Shown here piece by piece: positions 23,640 to 34,491 of a stretch of 64,000 nt of DNA. The notes below the pieces were generated by a model. It was not told the origin of the DNA and searched no databases. It worked only from the letters and a program-made list of their open reading frames with translations. The first letter of the stretch is position 1, and the number at the start of each line of letters is the position of its first letter. The DNA comes from Citrus sinensis (lineage: Eukaryota > Streptophyta > Magnoliopsida > Sapindales > Rutaceae), in contig NC_068559.1 in assembly GCF_022201045.2 (NCBI RefSeq), positions 19,773,501-19,837,500 on the forward strand, in the 5' to 3' direction. The translations under genes and the position numbers were made by a program.

Positions 23640-25016
23640 ATTAATTAATTAATTTAAAATGAAGGTATTAAAGGAAATTAAATTACTTTGATGTAATAGA
23701 ATTAACTCTACAGTTGTGCTTTTCGAAGCATTGTTTAACTTTTGTTTTGGCTTTTTAAAGTGCCTTTGCTTTTTTTGACAAGATGGACAACATTTATGAC
23801 GAGTTACTACTGAATCCCGTATGATTTTGGGATAAATTTCCAACCCACAAATAGTTGTATCGTCACTGTCACATCAAATATTCAGAGAGAGATCCTTCAT
23901 TACTGTCTCGATCTAACCTATAATATTTTTATGGCTTTCTTTATTTTTTGAAGTCACCCCAGCAACATCATAAAAAGTAGTGCACTCATCTTTATATCGC
24001 TGATGTTCAATGCTCGAACTCCTTACATCATAATTGACTTTGACTTTATTATAACATCTCCGCACATCTTTCTTTCATCTTCGTAAGATATACTTTTCGA
24101 GAAGTAATTGTATACGGTTATGTGACAACGCTGCAATTGCGTATCTACAAAGAATGTCTTTATATATTCAAATATTAAACACACACAATGAATTTCACCC
24201 TCATTTTTTTTAAGATAACTTTAAAAGTCTTTTCTTTACTCATTTCATCATTTACAATGACTTCATATTCTGATCCCCCATAATTGAAAACCTCATAATA
24301 CATCTTATTCGTTAGCTCTTATTGAAATTCTTAAAACTTGAAAATAATGTACACTTCTTCAACTTGCTTCTCTATTGCAAAACTAGTGCGACATGACATC
24401 TGTTAGCTAAAACTTCTAGCATCTGCTTGCCGTTCTTTCTTAATTTTACTTTCCATTACTTTCTCATATTTCTCCAAAAATTGCTTCAATATTGTTTTTG
24501 AGTTAGCATACCCATCAAAGAAAAGCATTCATACTCTCATTACGTTGAGTAGTTGACATTCCAGCCCAAAATGTAGTTTTAATAAAACATGAAACATAAC
24601 AATTTCTTTCCTCGTATAAACCATTTAACCACTGATTATTACCAAGATCATATTTCTCTAATATGTCATGCCAAGCTTCCTTAAATTCAATAAGAGTTTG
24701 TGAATTATAAATAACAGAATGCAATGAAACTCTAATGTCATGATATTCTTCATACATTCCTAACTTCTCAAGCACATTCTTTAGTATATATCACAAACAC
24801 CATCAATACCTAGTATTTGGAAAAAAAAAATCTCAATTGCATTTTTTATCGCTTTGTCTTGGTTTGTGAGAGGAAAGCCAGACATACATGATAGATGTGT
24901 TAAATAACCATGTAAATATCTCTGTATCCTCATGCAAAATCAACCCACATCCCAACAAAATTGAATGACCATAATGATTAACTCCCACAAAAATAGTAAA
25001 TGGCATGTCATACTTG

Positions 25017-28000
25017 TTTGTAAGTAAGAGTGGCAATATGGGTCGAGATTCGTTATTCTATTCGATTCAATGCGAATTAAATGGTTTAAGTTTGAAAAAA
25101 TTGATTCATTTAATAAATAGGTGAATTCGATTCGATTCACTAATTAAACAAATAGAATCTGGGTTTGAAGATTTTGATTCGTATATTCGTTTAGGATTCG
25201 TTTAATAAACGAGTCATAAACGAATCAAATACAGGTCGATTCGTTTAAAATTCGTTTACTTAAATTACTTTTTTCCCTTAAATTTATTCGAAATTTTTTA
25301 CTTAGTTGCAAAATTCATCTCAATAATTTCTTCACAATTTCTCAACCGGCAGCCACCATCTCACGTAAATCACACCTGCACAATAAGCTCCAATTCTTCT
25401 TCTTCTTTTTTTCTTTTTTTTAAGTTTTGCATTCCGCAAGTGCTACATTTTGGGTTTCTCTTTTATTCATCTTGTTTTGGGTTTGTCTTTTGAGGATCCA
25501 TTGATTAATGGATGAGAAAAATAATAAATAATAAAAGAAATATATGTTGTAAACCATACATGATTAATAATTTACATAAAGTTGCATAATCTTTAAAAAT
25601 ACAAACACAGGCCGGATAGTAATTCAATTGTAACACTGCGCTAGCATCAGTGCTAGCTTTTTCATTTCTTGCTCATATTCTTCAATTATATTACTCTTAA
25701 AATTTTAAAAAAATAATCATTAATTAATTTTAATATATATATATAAGATCTTTTATTCTTCAATAAATAAATAATTAATACACACACACACACATGATCT
25801 TTTATTATTTAAGTTAAATTGTTAATTCATCTTCCTAAATAATTTTCAATTATTTTTTTTCAGAAGAATGGACACAAGCCAAAGTAATTCAGCCTACACA
25901 ATTAATGATTTTAGTGTTGGAAATGATGATTTAAATGACATGATCGAAATAGAAGAAGAGATTGAAAAATGTTTAAGGCTAGCGAAACAAAAGGCACCAC
26001 GACAAAAGAAACTAACTTCAAAAGTTTGGTCATTGTTCCGTAAGGTTCTGAGGGATAAGTATCCAGACAACAAGCCTAAAGCGGTGTGCAAAAATTGTTG
26101 CATTGAGTATGTGGCTGTCTGCAATTCTGGAATGGGTAATTTGAAAAACATTATGAAACTTGTGCAAAATTTTAAAAGCATGATCTTGCACAAATGATGC
26201 TAGATTGTAGTGATGGACTGTCAACTCGTGTTCCCAAATTTGAAGTTCACATGTTTCGTGAATTATTGTCTTATGCCATTATTATGCATGATTTGTTATT
26301 TTAATTTGTTGAATATGAGGGAATTAAAAGAATTTGGAATTATTTTTGTGATGAAGTGCCCAACATCTGTAGAAACACTGCGAAAGCAAATATGTTAAAT
26401 ATGCATAATAAGGAAAAAACAAAAATTGGAAGTATACAGAAGAAGTTCCTGGTAGACTATGTTTTACTACTGATTTATAAACTTCTATAACTACAGATGA
26501 TTATTTGTGTGTCACTACATATTTCATTGATAAGAGATGGAGTTTACAGAAAAAAAATTGTTGAATTTTTGTGAAATGCCAACTCTATACACTGGGGTTG
26601 CTTTGGCTGAAAAAATATTGTCATTGTTGTGTGAATGGGGTATTGAGAAAATGATTTTTTCATTGACTGTAGACAATGCTTCAAGTAATGATGTTTGTGT
26701 TGTAATGTTAAAAGTTCAATTGAGATAAATGAATGCTTTGGTGTGTAATGGGGATTTCTTTCATATTCGATGTTGTGTTCATATTATTAATTTGATTGTT
26801 CAATAAGGATTGACAGAAATTGAGAAAGAAATAGAAAAAGCCCATGAGAGTGTGAAATATGTCAAAGGGTCACAAATGAGAAAATTAAATTCTTAGAGAG
26901 TGTTAAGCAAGTATCTCTAGATGACAAGAAATGATTAAGACAAGATGTTCCTATAAGATGGAATTCAACTTTTCTCATGCTTGATAGTATTGTGTATTAC
27001 AAAAATGCTTTCTGTCCTTTACAATTGAGTAATTTTAATTACAGTAATTGTCATTCTGAAGAAGAATAGAGGAAAACAGAAAATATTGGCAAATAATTGT
27101 CTATGTTTTATAAGATCACATGCATTTTTTCTGAGTCGAAATATCCCACTTCAAATTTGTATTTTCTTAAGATGTTTGCGGCTAATGTTGCTTCGGATTA
27201 ATTATTGTATAGCGAGGGTGTGTACATGAAAACTATGGCACAGAAAATGATCAAAAAATTTGAGAAGTATTGATATGATTTTTATATCATTTTGGCAATA
27301 GAGGTCATCTTGGATCCTCGATACAAGATGTTATTCATTGAGTTTGCTTATAACAAGGCTTATAGTCAAAATTCGAAGGAGTTAAAACATGCTTGAGATA
27401 AGTTGTTTTAAGTTTTTGGTGAGTATAATTTGATCACACCACCTTCCTCCACTACATCCATACTCACTCAAATAAGTGATATTGGTTCAAGTGCGAGACA
27501 TAATGACAATAGTTAGATTACACTTAACCAAAGAACGATGGATAAATTCAAAGTATATTTACAATTTTCTTATTTTTTTCATTATAAAAACTTATTATTT
27601 CCAAACTTGTTTTGGATTTTGACTATTTTTTTTTCTTAATCATTTTGTAGGAGTTTGATTATTTTGATAGCATGGATTGTAGTGCTTATGTTAGAAAATC
27701 TAAATTGGAGCTTTATTTGGATGAGTTAAGAATTGATATAAAAGATTGATTTGAACATTTTAAGTTTTTTGAAAGGAAATCGATTTTGTTATCCTAACCT
27801 TTCTTCCATGGCTAGTGATATCTTGAGCATTCCTATATCCACTGTTGCATCTAAATCAGCTTTTGCTGTTGGTGGTTGAGTTCTTGATCAATTTCAAAGT
27901 GTATTAAAGCCAGAAACAATCCAAGCAATTATTACTACTAGAGATTGGATGTTTGGAGAGATTGGTAAAACTTGCTCATAAAATTTATCTATTTTTCTTT

Positions 28001-28857
28001 TATAATATTATATGCAATTATTTCTAATTAAGATTTATTTTTATAAAATTATTGTAGAAAATTTTGATGTTACTGTGGACCGACTTAAAACATTATGAAC
28101 ATGAAAACTAATTGTGCTCCATCTGCAAAGAGTGTCAATGATCCAAAAGACAATGTGTGAGCGTGATAGGTAAATCTTTATCTTGTTTATTTTTATTGGC
28201 TTTGTAGATTTAATTTTTGTTTCCTTAACAATACTACAAATTTGCTATATAATTGATATTTTGAAATTTTATAATGACTATTATTAGTGTTGCAACATGT
28301 TAATGTCATTTTTATTTACTTTTTGGTGTAGGATTTTTGTTTTCAAGGTGACAAAGACAAAATGAAGAGAATTAAAGAAATTACCTTACTTTATAATTTG
28401 AATTTGAATTATTGTTATTTGTATTATTAGGAATTTATAATTTGGTATTTGGATGAGTGTATATTTAATCCTAGAATATGGTTTGGGTTTTTTGTATTTT
28501 GCTGTAGAATATTAAATTTTTGGTTTTTTTATATTTATTTTTCTTAATTTTGTTTATTAATTATATTTTTCTAAATGAATTGTAAACGAATCTTAATTTG
28601 ATTCGATTTGTTATGGATTCGTAATAGGATAAACAAATAATAAACGAATTCGGATTCGGATTCGATTTGAGTCATTTATTAATTCTACTAAATGAATTAA
28701 ATAAATTGAATTGAATATTCGTTTAATAAACAAATCGAACCCGAATACTGAGATTTCAATTCATTTAATTAACGAATTGAATCCGAATCAGCAGAATTTT
28801 GACCCAATTCATTTACGATTCTATTCATTTATTCGTTTTGCCACTTTTATTTGTAAG
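25017..28857 (+). mobile_element. Complete but inactive 3.8-kb hAT transposon
   Basis: The element is 25025-28849 (3,825 bp), flanked by identical TTTGTAAG 8-mers (25017-25024 and 28850-28857). Terminal repeats TAAGAGTGGCAA and TAAAAGTGGCAA match at 11 of 12 positions. Both subterminal regions are dense in ATTCGTTTA/TAAACGAAT and GATTCG motifs (25045-25260 and 28580-28840). It codes on the plus strand for a BED-finger hAT transposase now full of stops. It is inserted in the FAR1-type gene: removing the element plus one copy of the duplication rejoins the coding frame as TTYLTNKYD. Confidence 0.93.
25868..27980 (+). pseudogene. BED-finger hAT transposase (RICESLEEPER-like), degenerate
   Basis: An acceptor TTTTTTCAG stands just before the ATG at 25868. 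The first 109 codons hold an acidic leader and a BED zinc finger (KLTSKVWSLF, then KAVCKNCCIEY). After a frameshift near 26165 the trail continues with recognisable blocks: FVNYCLMPLL region, CFTTDL...TSITTDDYLCVTTYFIDK, GVALAEKILSLLCEWGIEK, TVDNASSNDV (the Asp-containing RNase H-fold block), DVPIRWNSTFLMLDSI, and near 27825-27960 the hAT dimerisation block (IPISTVASKSAFAVGG, stop, VLDQFQSVLKPETIQAIITTRDW). At least half a dozen stops or frameshifts make it non-functional. The family is host-independent transposase acting in the nucleus on its own ends. Confidence 0.85.
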
Positions 28858-29618
28858 GTACGTGGTGTCAAATGTTACTATATCTCAAAAGTCTTTATAT
28901 GTTTCCATGTTCTCTGGATCTGTCCAAAATACATTTTTAACCAAACATCCTCATCAAGTCAAGACTAAAGAAAAACCCATCATTTTCTGTTTGTATTTTC
29001 TTAAAATATCTTTGCATTACAGCAGCATCCCCTTTCTCTGAGCCTTAATCGCCTCATCTTGTCAACATGATTTCTAGCATCTTTTTCTAAAAATGAGATA
29101 TTTTCAAAGCCACCGGCCTCAATAACAATCAACTTGAAACTTTGAGCCATTTTAATTCCCACTTCTTCATTTATTTCAAGCTGTTTTTTAACAAAAGGAC
29201 TAATAGTATGGTTGCATCGATAATACTTACTCTTGCTACGACTCACGGCATGATTGTGTTCAAGGTACAAATTTCCAATTATCCACTTTCCACTAACAAA
29301 ATCCAAACGCCTTCTAATTTTAGCATTGCATCCAATTTTTTGGTTGGGTTGAAGCCGCAAAATATGATTAGACTTGATTTTTGACTTGCTGTTTCACTCA
29401 AGTAAATGTCACATATCTCAGACTCACATCATCCGCTTTTCTACAATATCTCCACATCACTAAAAAACCCCTCTTGTAGGCCATAAGCTTTGTAACATTT
29501 AAACATTTCATCCGAACTATTAAAACACATTCCAACCTTAGGCTTAGGAACTTTTTCCAACAATTCCTTCACTTCATCAACGTCCTCGACTTGCTCCAAA
29601 TTATCCATTAACTATTGT

Positions 29619-30010
29619 AAATTAAAACAATTCAATATATTACTAATTAATTATCGCAAATTCATTAAATTTAGAAACAATAATATAGAAACAAAATGAA
29701 AGAGCTCAAGATTCAAGAAAAAGCATTACAGTATAAGGTTGGGATATCGAAACAAATGCTAAGCTTATTATTAGGCTCTGCTTATTAATCAACATTCAAA
29801 ATGAAATATAGAAACAAATGCTCAACTTATTACCCATTATATTAAGTTAATTTAATAATAACAACAATATTAGCCCGATTCAATTTAGATTACAGTTATA
29901 AAAAATAGTCTGCTGCAAATTAAAATAATTCAATAGATTATTAATTAATTATTGCAAATTCATTAAATTTAGAAACAATAATATAGAAACAAAATGAAAC
30001 AACTCAAAAT
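29619..30010. repeat. Dispersed direct repeat, about 90 bp, 298 bp apart
   Basis: A block starting AAATTAAAACAATTCAATA at 29619 recurs at 29917 with few changes and shares CATTAAATTTAGAAACAAT and AAACAAAATGAAA. Both copies lie upstream of the FAR1-type start, inside the presumed right arm of the Mutator-like element. Confidence 0.85.
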
Positions 30011-30387
30011 TCAAACAACAAAAATGAAACAACTCAAAACAATAATACTATATATTTTTGTAGCCACTGTAAATGCCAACACTCATCTTTTAGGGACAAT
30101 GTCAAAACTCATCTTTTTTCAAACTTTTGCTATTGCTTTATCTAAGTCAAATCTTATAGCCTAGAAGAAAGATAACAATTTAAATTCAAGGGTTCTACAG
30201 GCCAATTCTATTGTTGGAGTTGTGTGGTGAAACGAAGAAGAAGAGAAAGCCGTTCGATAAGATGATGAGAGGCTTAAGCAAAATGATGTCGCTTTGCTTA
30301 AAATTAAAACAAAAAAAATTAATTCACAAAATGGTCTCGTTTTAGGTAAATTTGGGGGTTTGACCAGGGGTAAATATAAGTATTGTA

Positions 30388-30491
30388 ACAATTATCATGA
30401 GTATTATTAATATTAGAAATGGTGGATTTTGGGCAAATATCAGTGTTTTAACAATTATCATGAGTATTATTAATATTAATGGTAGATTTTT
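30388..30491. repeat. Direct repeat with about 60-bp period
   Basis: TAACAATTATCATGAGTATT begins near 30387 and again near 30451, and the similarity runs on through ATTAATATTA and GGTAGATTTT. It coincides with the inferred right end of the Mutator-like element, so that end may have been duplicated. Confidence 0.85.
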
Positions 30492-30737
30492 CTTGTAATT
30501 TAGGGGGATTTTTTATATTTTTTAATTTAAATCGATGTAATTAACAATTTATTAAACATGAGGGTAGCATCAGATGAAACACAGTAATATACTAATATGG
30601 GGATAAATTTGCCCATTTAAAGCACAAAAGAGTTACAGCCGTTTGATAGCATACGATACAAAATCAAACGGTGGAAACAGACGTGCCGGACGAAACGGCG
30701 TGGATTATAGCGTATGCTGATCTCCTTCTCCTGCCTA

Positions 30738-30745
30738 AAACCCTA
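30738..30745 (+). promoter_or_regulatory. Telo-box AAACCCTA upstream of the L1-domain gene
   Basis: AAACCCTA lies 118 bases before the ATG at 30863, with a second GCCCTAG-like element at 30786. Telo-boxes close to the transcription start are a known hallmark of plant ribosomal protein and ribosome-biogenesis genes, which suits this gene's role. Confidence 0.6.
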
Positions 30746-30862
30746 AACCACGAAATCATCATTGTCAAAACGAAAAGGGAAAAAGCCCTAGAGAATACGC
30801 TGACCCAAAATCAGATCGGCATCAGGATATCTCTTTAGCTGAATCTCTCTGCCATCGTCGCC

Positions 30863-32155
30863 ATGGTGACCACCGTTTTACCTCCACTGTCGCTACCGCC
30901 GTCAGCAGGCAGCAGAGTGAGCCCCAAAACTGTAGAAAGAGCCGTCAAGGCACTCCTGAAATGGCTAAAGTCGAATTCCCAAACGCAAAAGCCTCAACTT
31001 TTAGAGCAAGATGATTTCGTTTACCTGATACTGACCCTCAAGAAAATCCCACAAGTCTCTCGCACTAACGCTTTTAAAATCCCTCTCCCGCATTCGCTCC
31101 TCGGCAACGATAGCGACAACCCGCCGGAAATCTGCCTCATAATGGACGACCGTCCGAAGTCCAACCTCACCAAAGACGCTGTGATGAAGAAAATCAAGAA
31201 TGACAACTTACCCATCACCAAAGTCATCAAAATTACCAAGTTAAAGACTGATTACCGCCCGTTTGAGGCCAAGAGGAAGTTGTGTGATTCGTACGATATG
31301 TTTTTGGCTGATAAGAGAGTGGTTCCGCTCTTGCCCAAGTTGTTGGGAAAGCATTTCTTTAAGAAGAAGAAGATTCCAGTGCCGGTTGATTTGAAGCACC
31401 AGAATTGGAAGGAACAGATTGAGAAGGTTTGTGGGTCTGCTTTGTTGTATTTGAGAACTGGGACTTGTAGTGTTTTGAAAGTAGGGAAGGTTTCGATGGG
31501 TGCTGAAGATATTGCGGAGAATGTGATTGCTGCGATTAATGGTGTTGCTGAGATTGTGCCTAGGAAATGGGGTAATGTTAGGTCTTTTCATTTGAAGTTG
31601 CTGGAGAGCTTGGCTTTGCCTGTTTATCAGGCGGTGCCAGATTTGAAGTTAAAGATTGAGGGAGTTAAGGAAAATGAAGGGGAGGGTCAGGATAAGGAGT
31701 CGAAGGAAAATGCCGAGGATGTAAATGATCATGGTAGCAAAAAGAAGTTGAAGAAGAAGAAGGGGAGGATTCATGAGGTCAGGTATATGGATAGTACTAT
31801 TGGGGAGGTGTTGGATGAGGATGAATTGGGTAGTGATGATGATGGTGAGGGAGATGTTGGTGAAAGTGAGGACGGTGAAGATAGTGAAGATGGCAAAATG
31901 AGTAGCGGTGATATTTTGGGTAAGAAGAGGAAGAAGGGGGATAAAGAGAGAGCTCAGAAGCTGCCTAAAAAGGTGGCTAAGGTGAAGAAAGATGAACTGT
32001 CTTCTAATATGAAGAATGAGGATGTGGGGAAGCAAAAGAAACAAAAGAAAGTGGGGTTGAGTTTGAAAAATGATGCGGAAAAATCTAGTGGAAAGGAGAA
32101 GAAAAAAAGCATGCTTGGGAAGGTGAAGAAAGAGAAGAAAAAGTTGGTAGCATAA
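30863..32155 (+). CDS. Ribosomal L1 domain-containing nucleolar protein (RSL1D1/Utp30 type)
   Basis: A single exon encodes 430 residues; the start is in a strong context (GCCATGG). Residues about 20-265 form an L1-like two-domain fold: VSPKTVERAVKALLKW, the LILTLKKIP segment, CDSYDMFLADKRVVPLLPKLLGKHFFKKKKIPVPV, and NVIAAINGVAEIVPRKWGNVRSFHLKLLESLALPVY. The remaining 165 residues are a highly charged tail alternating acidic blocks (DEDELGSDDDGEGD) with Lys-rich blocks that serve as nucleolar signals. The family acts in pre-ribosome assembly (yeast Utp30/Cic1, human RSL1D1), not in the mature ribosome. The length fits the eukaryotic family. Confidence 0.92.
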   Translation: MVTTVLPPLSLPPSAGSRVSPKTVERAVKALLKWLKSNSQTQKPQLLEQDDFVYLILTLKKIPQVSRTNAFKIPLPHSLLGNDSDNPPEICLIMDDRPKSNLTKDAVMKKIKNDNLPITKVIKITKLKTDYRPFEAKRKLCDSYDMFLADKRVVPLLPKLLGKHFFKKKKIPVPVDLKHQNWKEQIEKVCGSALLYLRTGTCSVLKVGKVSMGAEDIAENVIAAINGVAEIVPRKWGNVRSFHLKLLESLALPVYQAVPDLKLKIEGVKENEGEGQDKESKENAEDVNDHGSKKKLKKKKGRIHEVRYMDSTIGEVLDEDELGSDDDGEGDVGESEDGEDSEDGKMSSGDILGKKRKKGDKERAQKLPKKVAKVKKDELSSNMKNEDVGKQKKQKKVGLSLKNDAEKSSGKEKKKSMLGKVKKEKKKLVA

Positions 32156-34491
32156 TGGTTCATGGTGGCTGATTGAAGCATGGATTTGCGGAACAACTTT
32201 GCTACTCTTTGGACTTAACAAAGAATCAAGTATGGTTGTCAATTTGTCCTCCGTTAAATTTTGGTTTAAATTTCATGAGGGTTTTTACTGTCCTTTTTGT
32301 TAGTTGAAGAATATTGAAGAATGTGAAATCAGCTGATCACTTAATTGTAGAAGTTTTGTTTTTCTTTCTTCATGTTTACATTTGTATTTTTATTATGGTA
32401 ATGTTCAAAAAGAAATTGTTCCATTTCTGTTTGATACTCTGTGCTATAAGATGGAAAATAAATGTCTGTTTAAAGTTTCAAGTATCATGAGAGTCCGCAT
32501 AAGATTGGGGGAAGTTCATCAATTAACAGAAACTAAAGCAAGACTCGCTAGTTAAATATGTTATTGTAGTAGTTCTTGAAAGTCATTGTCACTGCATTTG
32601 CATCTTAAGGCACTTATACAACCGAACAGGCAGCAATCTTCAGAGTTGAGATGTGGTGTAAGCTGAGTATAGATTTAAGTTTCAAAAGACATTATCTACA
32701 TCGTTTATATTGGCCTCCTATTTCATGAATTGGGGCTTGTAAAATGAATCTCCAGAATTTAGAGAGAATTTTTTTTAAAAAGTCTACGCAAAATGGATAT
32801 TCTGCCTTTTTGTAGATTCTATATGTCCTCTAGCCTTTGTTTCATGAATTGGGACTTGTAAAACGAATCTCCAGCATTTAGACAGAAATTAAACTCCCTA
32901 CCAATTGGATGCTTTTTGTTGATTCTACATATCCCTGTAGTTGAAAGTTCAGAACTGGCTATCCTGTTGCATTGGAGTTCCTTTATATTGAGAGAATTCT
33001 AGCATATAAAATGAGTTAAGCTTCTTTATGAAATGGTGATTAGATGACAGGATTCAGCTATAGAACAGGCAGGTGGCTGATATATTTAGCTCTGGATGGA
33101 CATAGGAACCGTTTCTATAAACTGAGTGAAGCATGCCGGCCTAACACTTTCATTTTAGTGTTGTTTCTGGTGCTGCAAAAGAGTATGAGAGTGTAAGTGA
33201 AGAATGAAAATTATGCTTCTAGGTTTAAAAAACTATAGTTTTGTGAAAATTTTAATTCCTAATCATACTTAACGCTCTGTGATTCTAGGTCTTGTTCTTT
33301 TTCTGAATGGAATGGTACATCAGCTAATTGATTGGGTGGTGCACAGCATCACTGACAATCAATTTCCCCTTACCAAATTTTAGAATTGCAATCTGATTTT
33401 TAAATGCTTATTAGATTGATAACAGGCCAAGTATAGACTACCTGATGGTTGATGTCTGAGTCATATCTGTTATATTCTCATTTGATTTCTTTTGGACGGG
33501 GGAGCCAAATGTCATCTGGCGGTTCTGACCTAGTTTCGTCTCCTCCGTTTCTGCTCGTGGTCCAACTTAAGTGCTTGAGTTTTATTTATAAAATTAGCTA
33601 AGGGTGCTTTATTCTATTGTAGACGTCAGTATTTAATTGGGTACATCATTTGTGCTGGCATATGGATAATGGATTCTACATGGAGTACTTTAATAATTGG
33701 CTATTTGGCTCTTAACTTCACCGGAGATGGCTGAGGCAAACTGACGACGTAATGGGCTCACTTTGCTTTCACTAGCACCAGACATCGTTTTGACTAGAAA
33801 TCTTTCAACTGTTATCTACTATAATTGTGCAATTACTGGCCTTGATGCACAGTTGCAAAGACTCGTTGAAAGCTGATACAGCGTCAATTTAAGTTTGGCG
33901 GTATGCCATGTCCATGCATTTGTAGATTGTAATTTGTACATTTGACAACTCATCTCCAATTCTCCGTCTGTATAATCAAAGTTCTGATGCATGTGCCCAA
34001 GTTGTCCATTGAAGTCCATGGCCTTCAATAAGAAAATTTGCGTGGAGTTGACCAAAATGCAGTAGTAATTAGTGAGAGGGAGATCAAGATCAAGCTGCGT
34101 AACATGATAAACTCCAACGGAAAAATAGTAGCATAATTTGTTAAGAGAAAATTGATCAGATTAGTCTTTTGGAAAACTCAAGCATGAGCCTCTTCCGAAT
34201 TGGAATAATTTTTCTTTTTTACTTTTGTGGAATTAGAATCAAAATTGAAATTAATTGAAAAGGGTGTATATGTACATTTATGACGGAATTGCCGCTGCCT
34301 AATAAGCCAAATAATCCAAAATCCCCTAAGCTCATAAGCCCTGCCCAATGGCCATTCCTCAAAGGCAGGGGCACCTACCAAATCCTAAAACCCCACCTGT
34401 AAATTGAATTTAAAAATGAAAATGCATCGTTAATTTTTACGCCATAAATTAATTATTTAGGCAAAGGGAATAAAGCGAAAACAATTGAGAA
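32156..34491. other. Intergenic, 3' UTR and promoter, no gene seen
   Basis: To about 32470 this is presumably the L1-domain gene's 3' UTR (AATAAA near 32458). A 120-bp tandem duplication lies at 32712-32950. Small frames on the minus strand near 33819-34381 have no signature. The last hundred bases are the promoter and leader of the phosphatase gene. Confidence 0.55.
32712..32950. repeat. Tandem duplication, period about 120 bp
   Basis: TTTCATGAATTGGGGCTTGT at 32721 recurs at 32840 as a near copy. Both are followed by AATCTCCAG(A/C)ATTTAGA and, further on, by TTTTTGT(A/T)GATTCTA. Confidence 0.85.

Larger units (their letters stand above)
23649..29608 (-). pseudogene. FAR1/FRS-type MULE transposase, broken by a hAT insertion
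   Basis: Read on the minus strand from an ATG at 29608: an acidic leader (MDNLEQVEDVDEVKELLEK), the FAR1 DNA-binding domain with the Cys/His set around KIGCNAKIRRRLD, GKWIIGNLYLEHNHAVS and the linker LEINEEVGIKMAQS (29360-29000). The transposase core follows: TTYLTNKYDMPF and ILLGCGLILHEDTE (about 25020-24900), then LYEERNCYVSCFI and FWAGMSTTQRNESMNAFL (24775-24515). A SWIM-like CVCLIFEY (near 24190) and the tail KDVRRCYNKVKV come last. Several stops and frameshifts interrupt it (for example after position 29460 and around 24400-24130). The hAT at 25025-28849 sits inside the core. FAR1/FRS proteins derive from MULE transposases; this copy lies in a MULE-like setting, so it is more likely a dead transposase than a host FRS gene. 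Confidence 0.8.
20890..30435. mobile_element. Decayed Mutator-like element with FAR1-type transposase, nested hAT inside
   Basis: Two genes converge inside: a FAR1/FRS-type transposase on the minus strand and a small coiled-coil frame on the plus strand. The outer ends are related in inverted orientation. On the left (about 20900-20965) the order is AACAATTACG, AGGTCAAACTCCAAAATT and AAAACG. The complement of the right end (about 30385-30310) reads AATTGTTACAA, TGGTCAAACCCCCAAATTT and AAAACG. This looks like a diverged terminal inverted repeat of roughly 65 or more bases. I could not fix exact ends or a target duplication. After subtracting the 3.8-kb hAT insert the element would be about 5.7 kb. 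Boundaries and unity of this element are inference. Confidence 0.5.

Noticed and set aside
31649-32242. 197-codon minus-strand open frame
   Set aside because: Opposite-strand shadow of the charged tail of the L1-domain protein.
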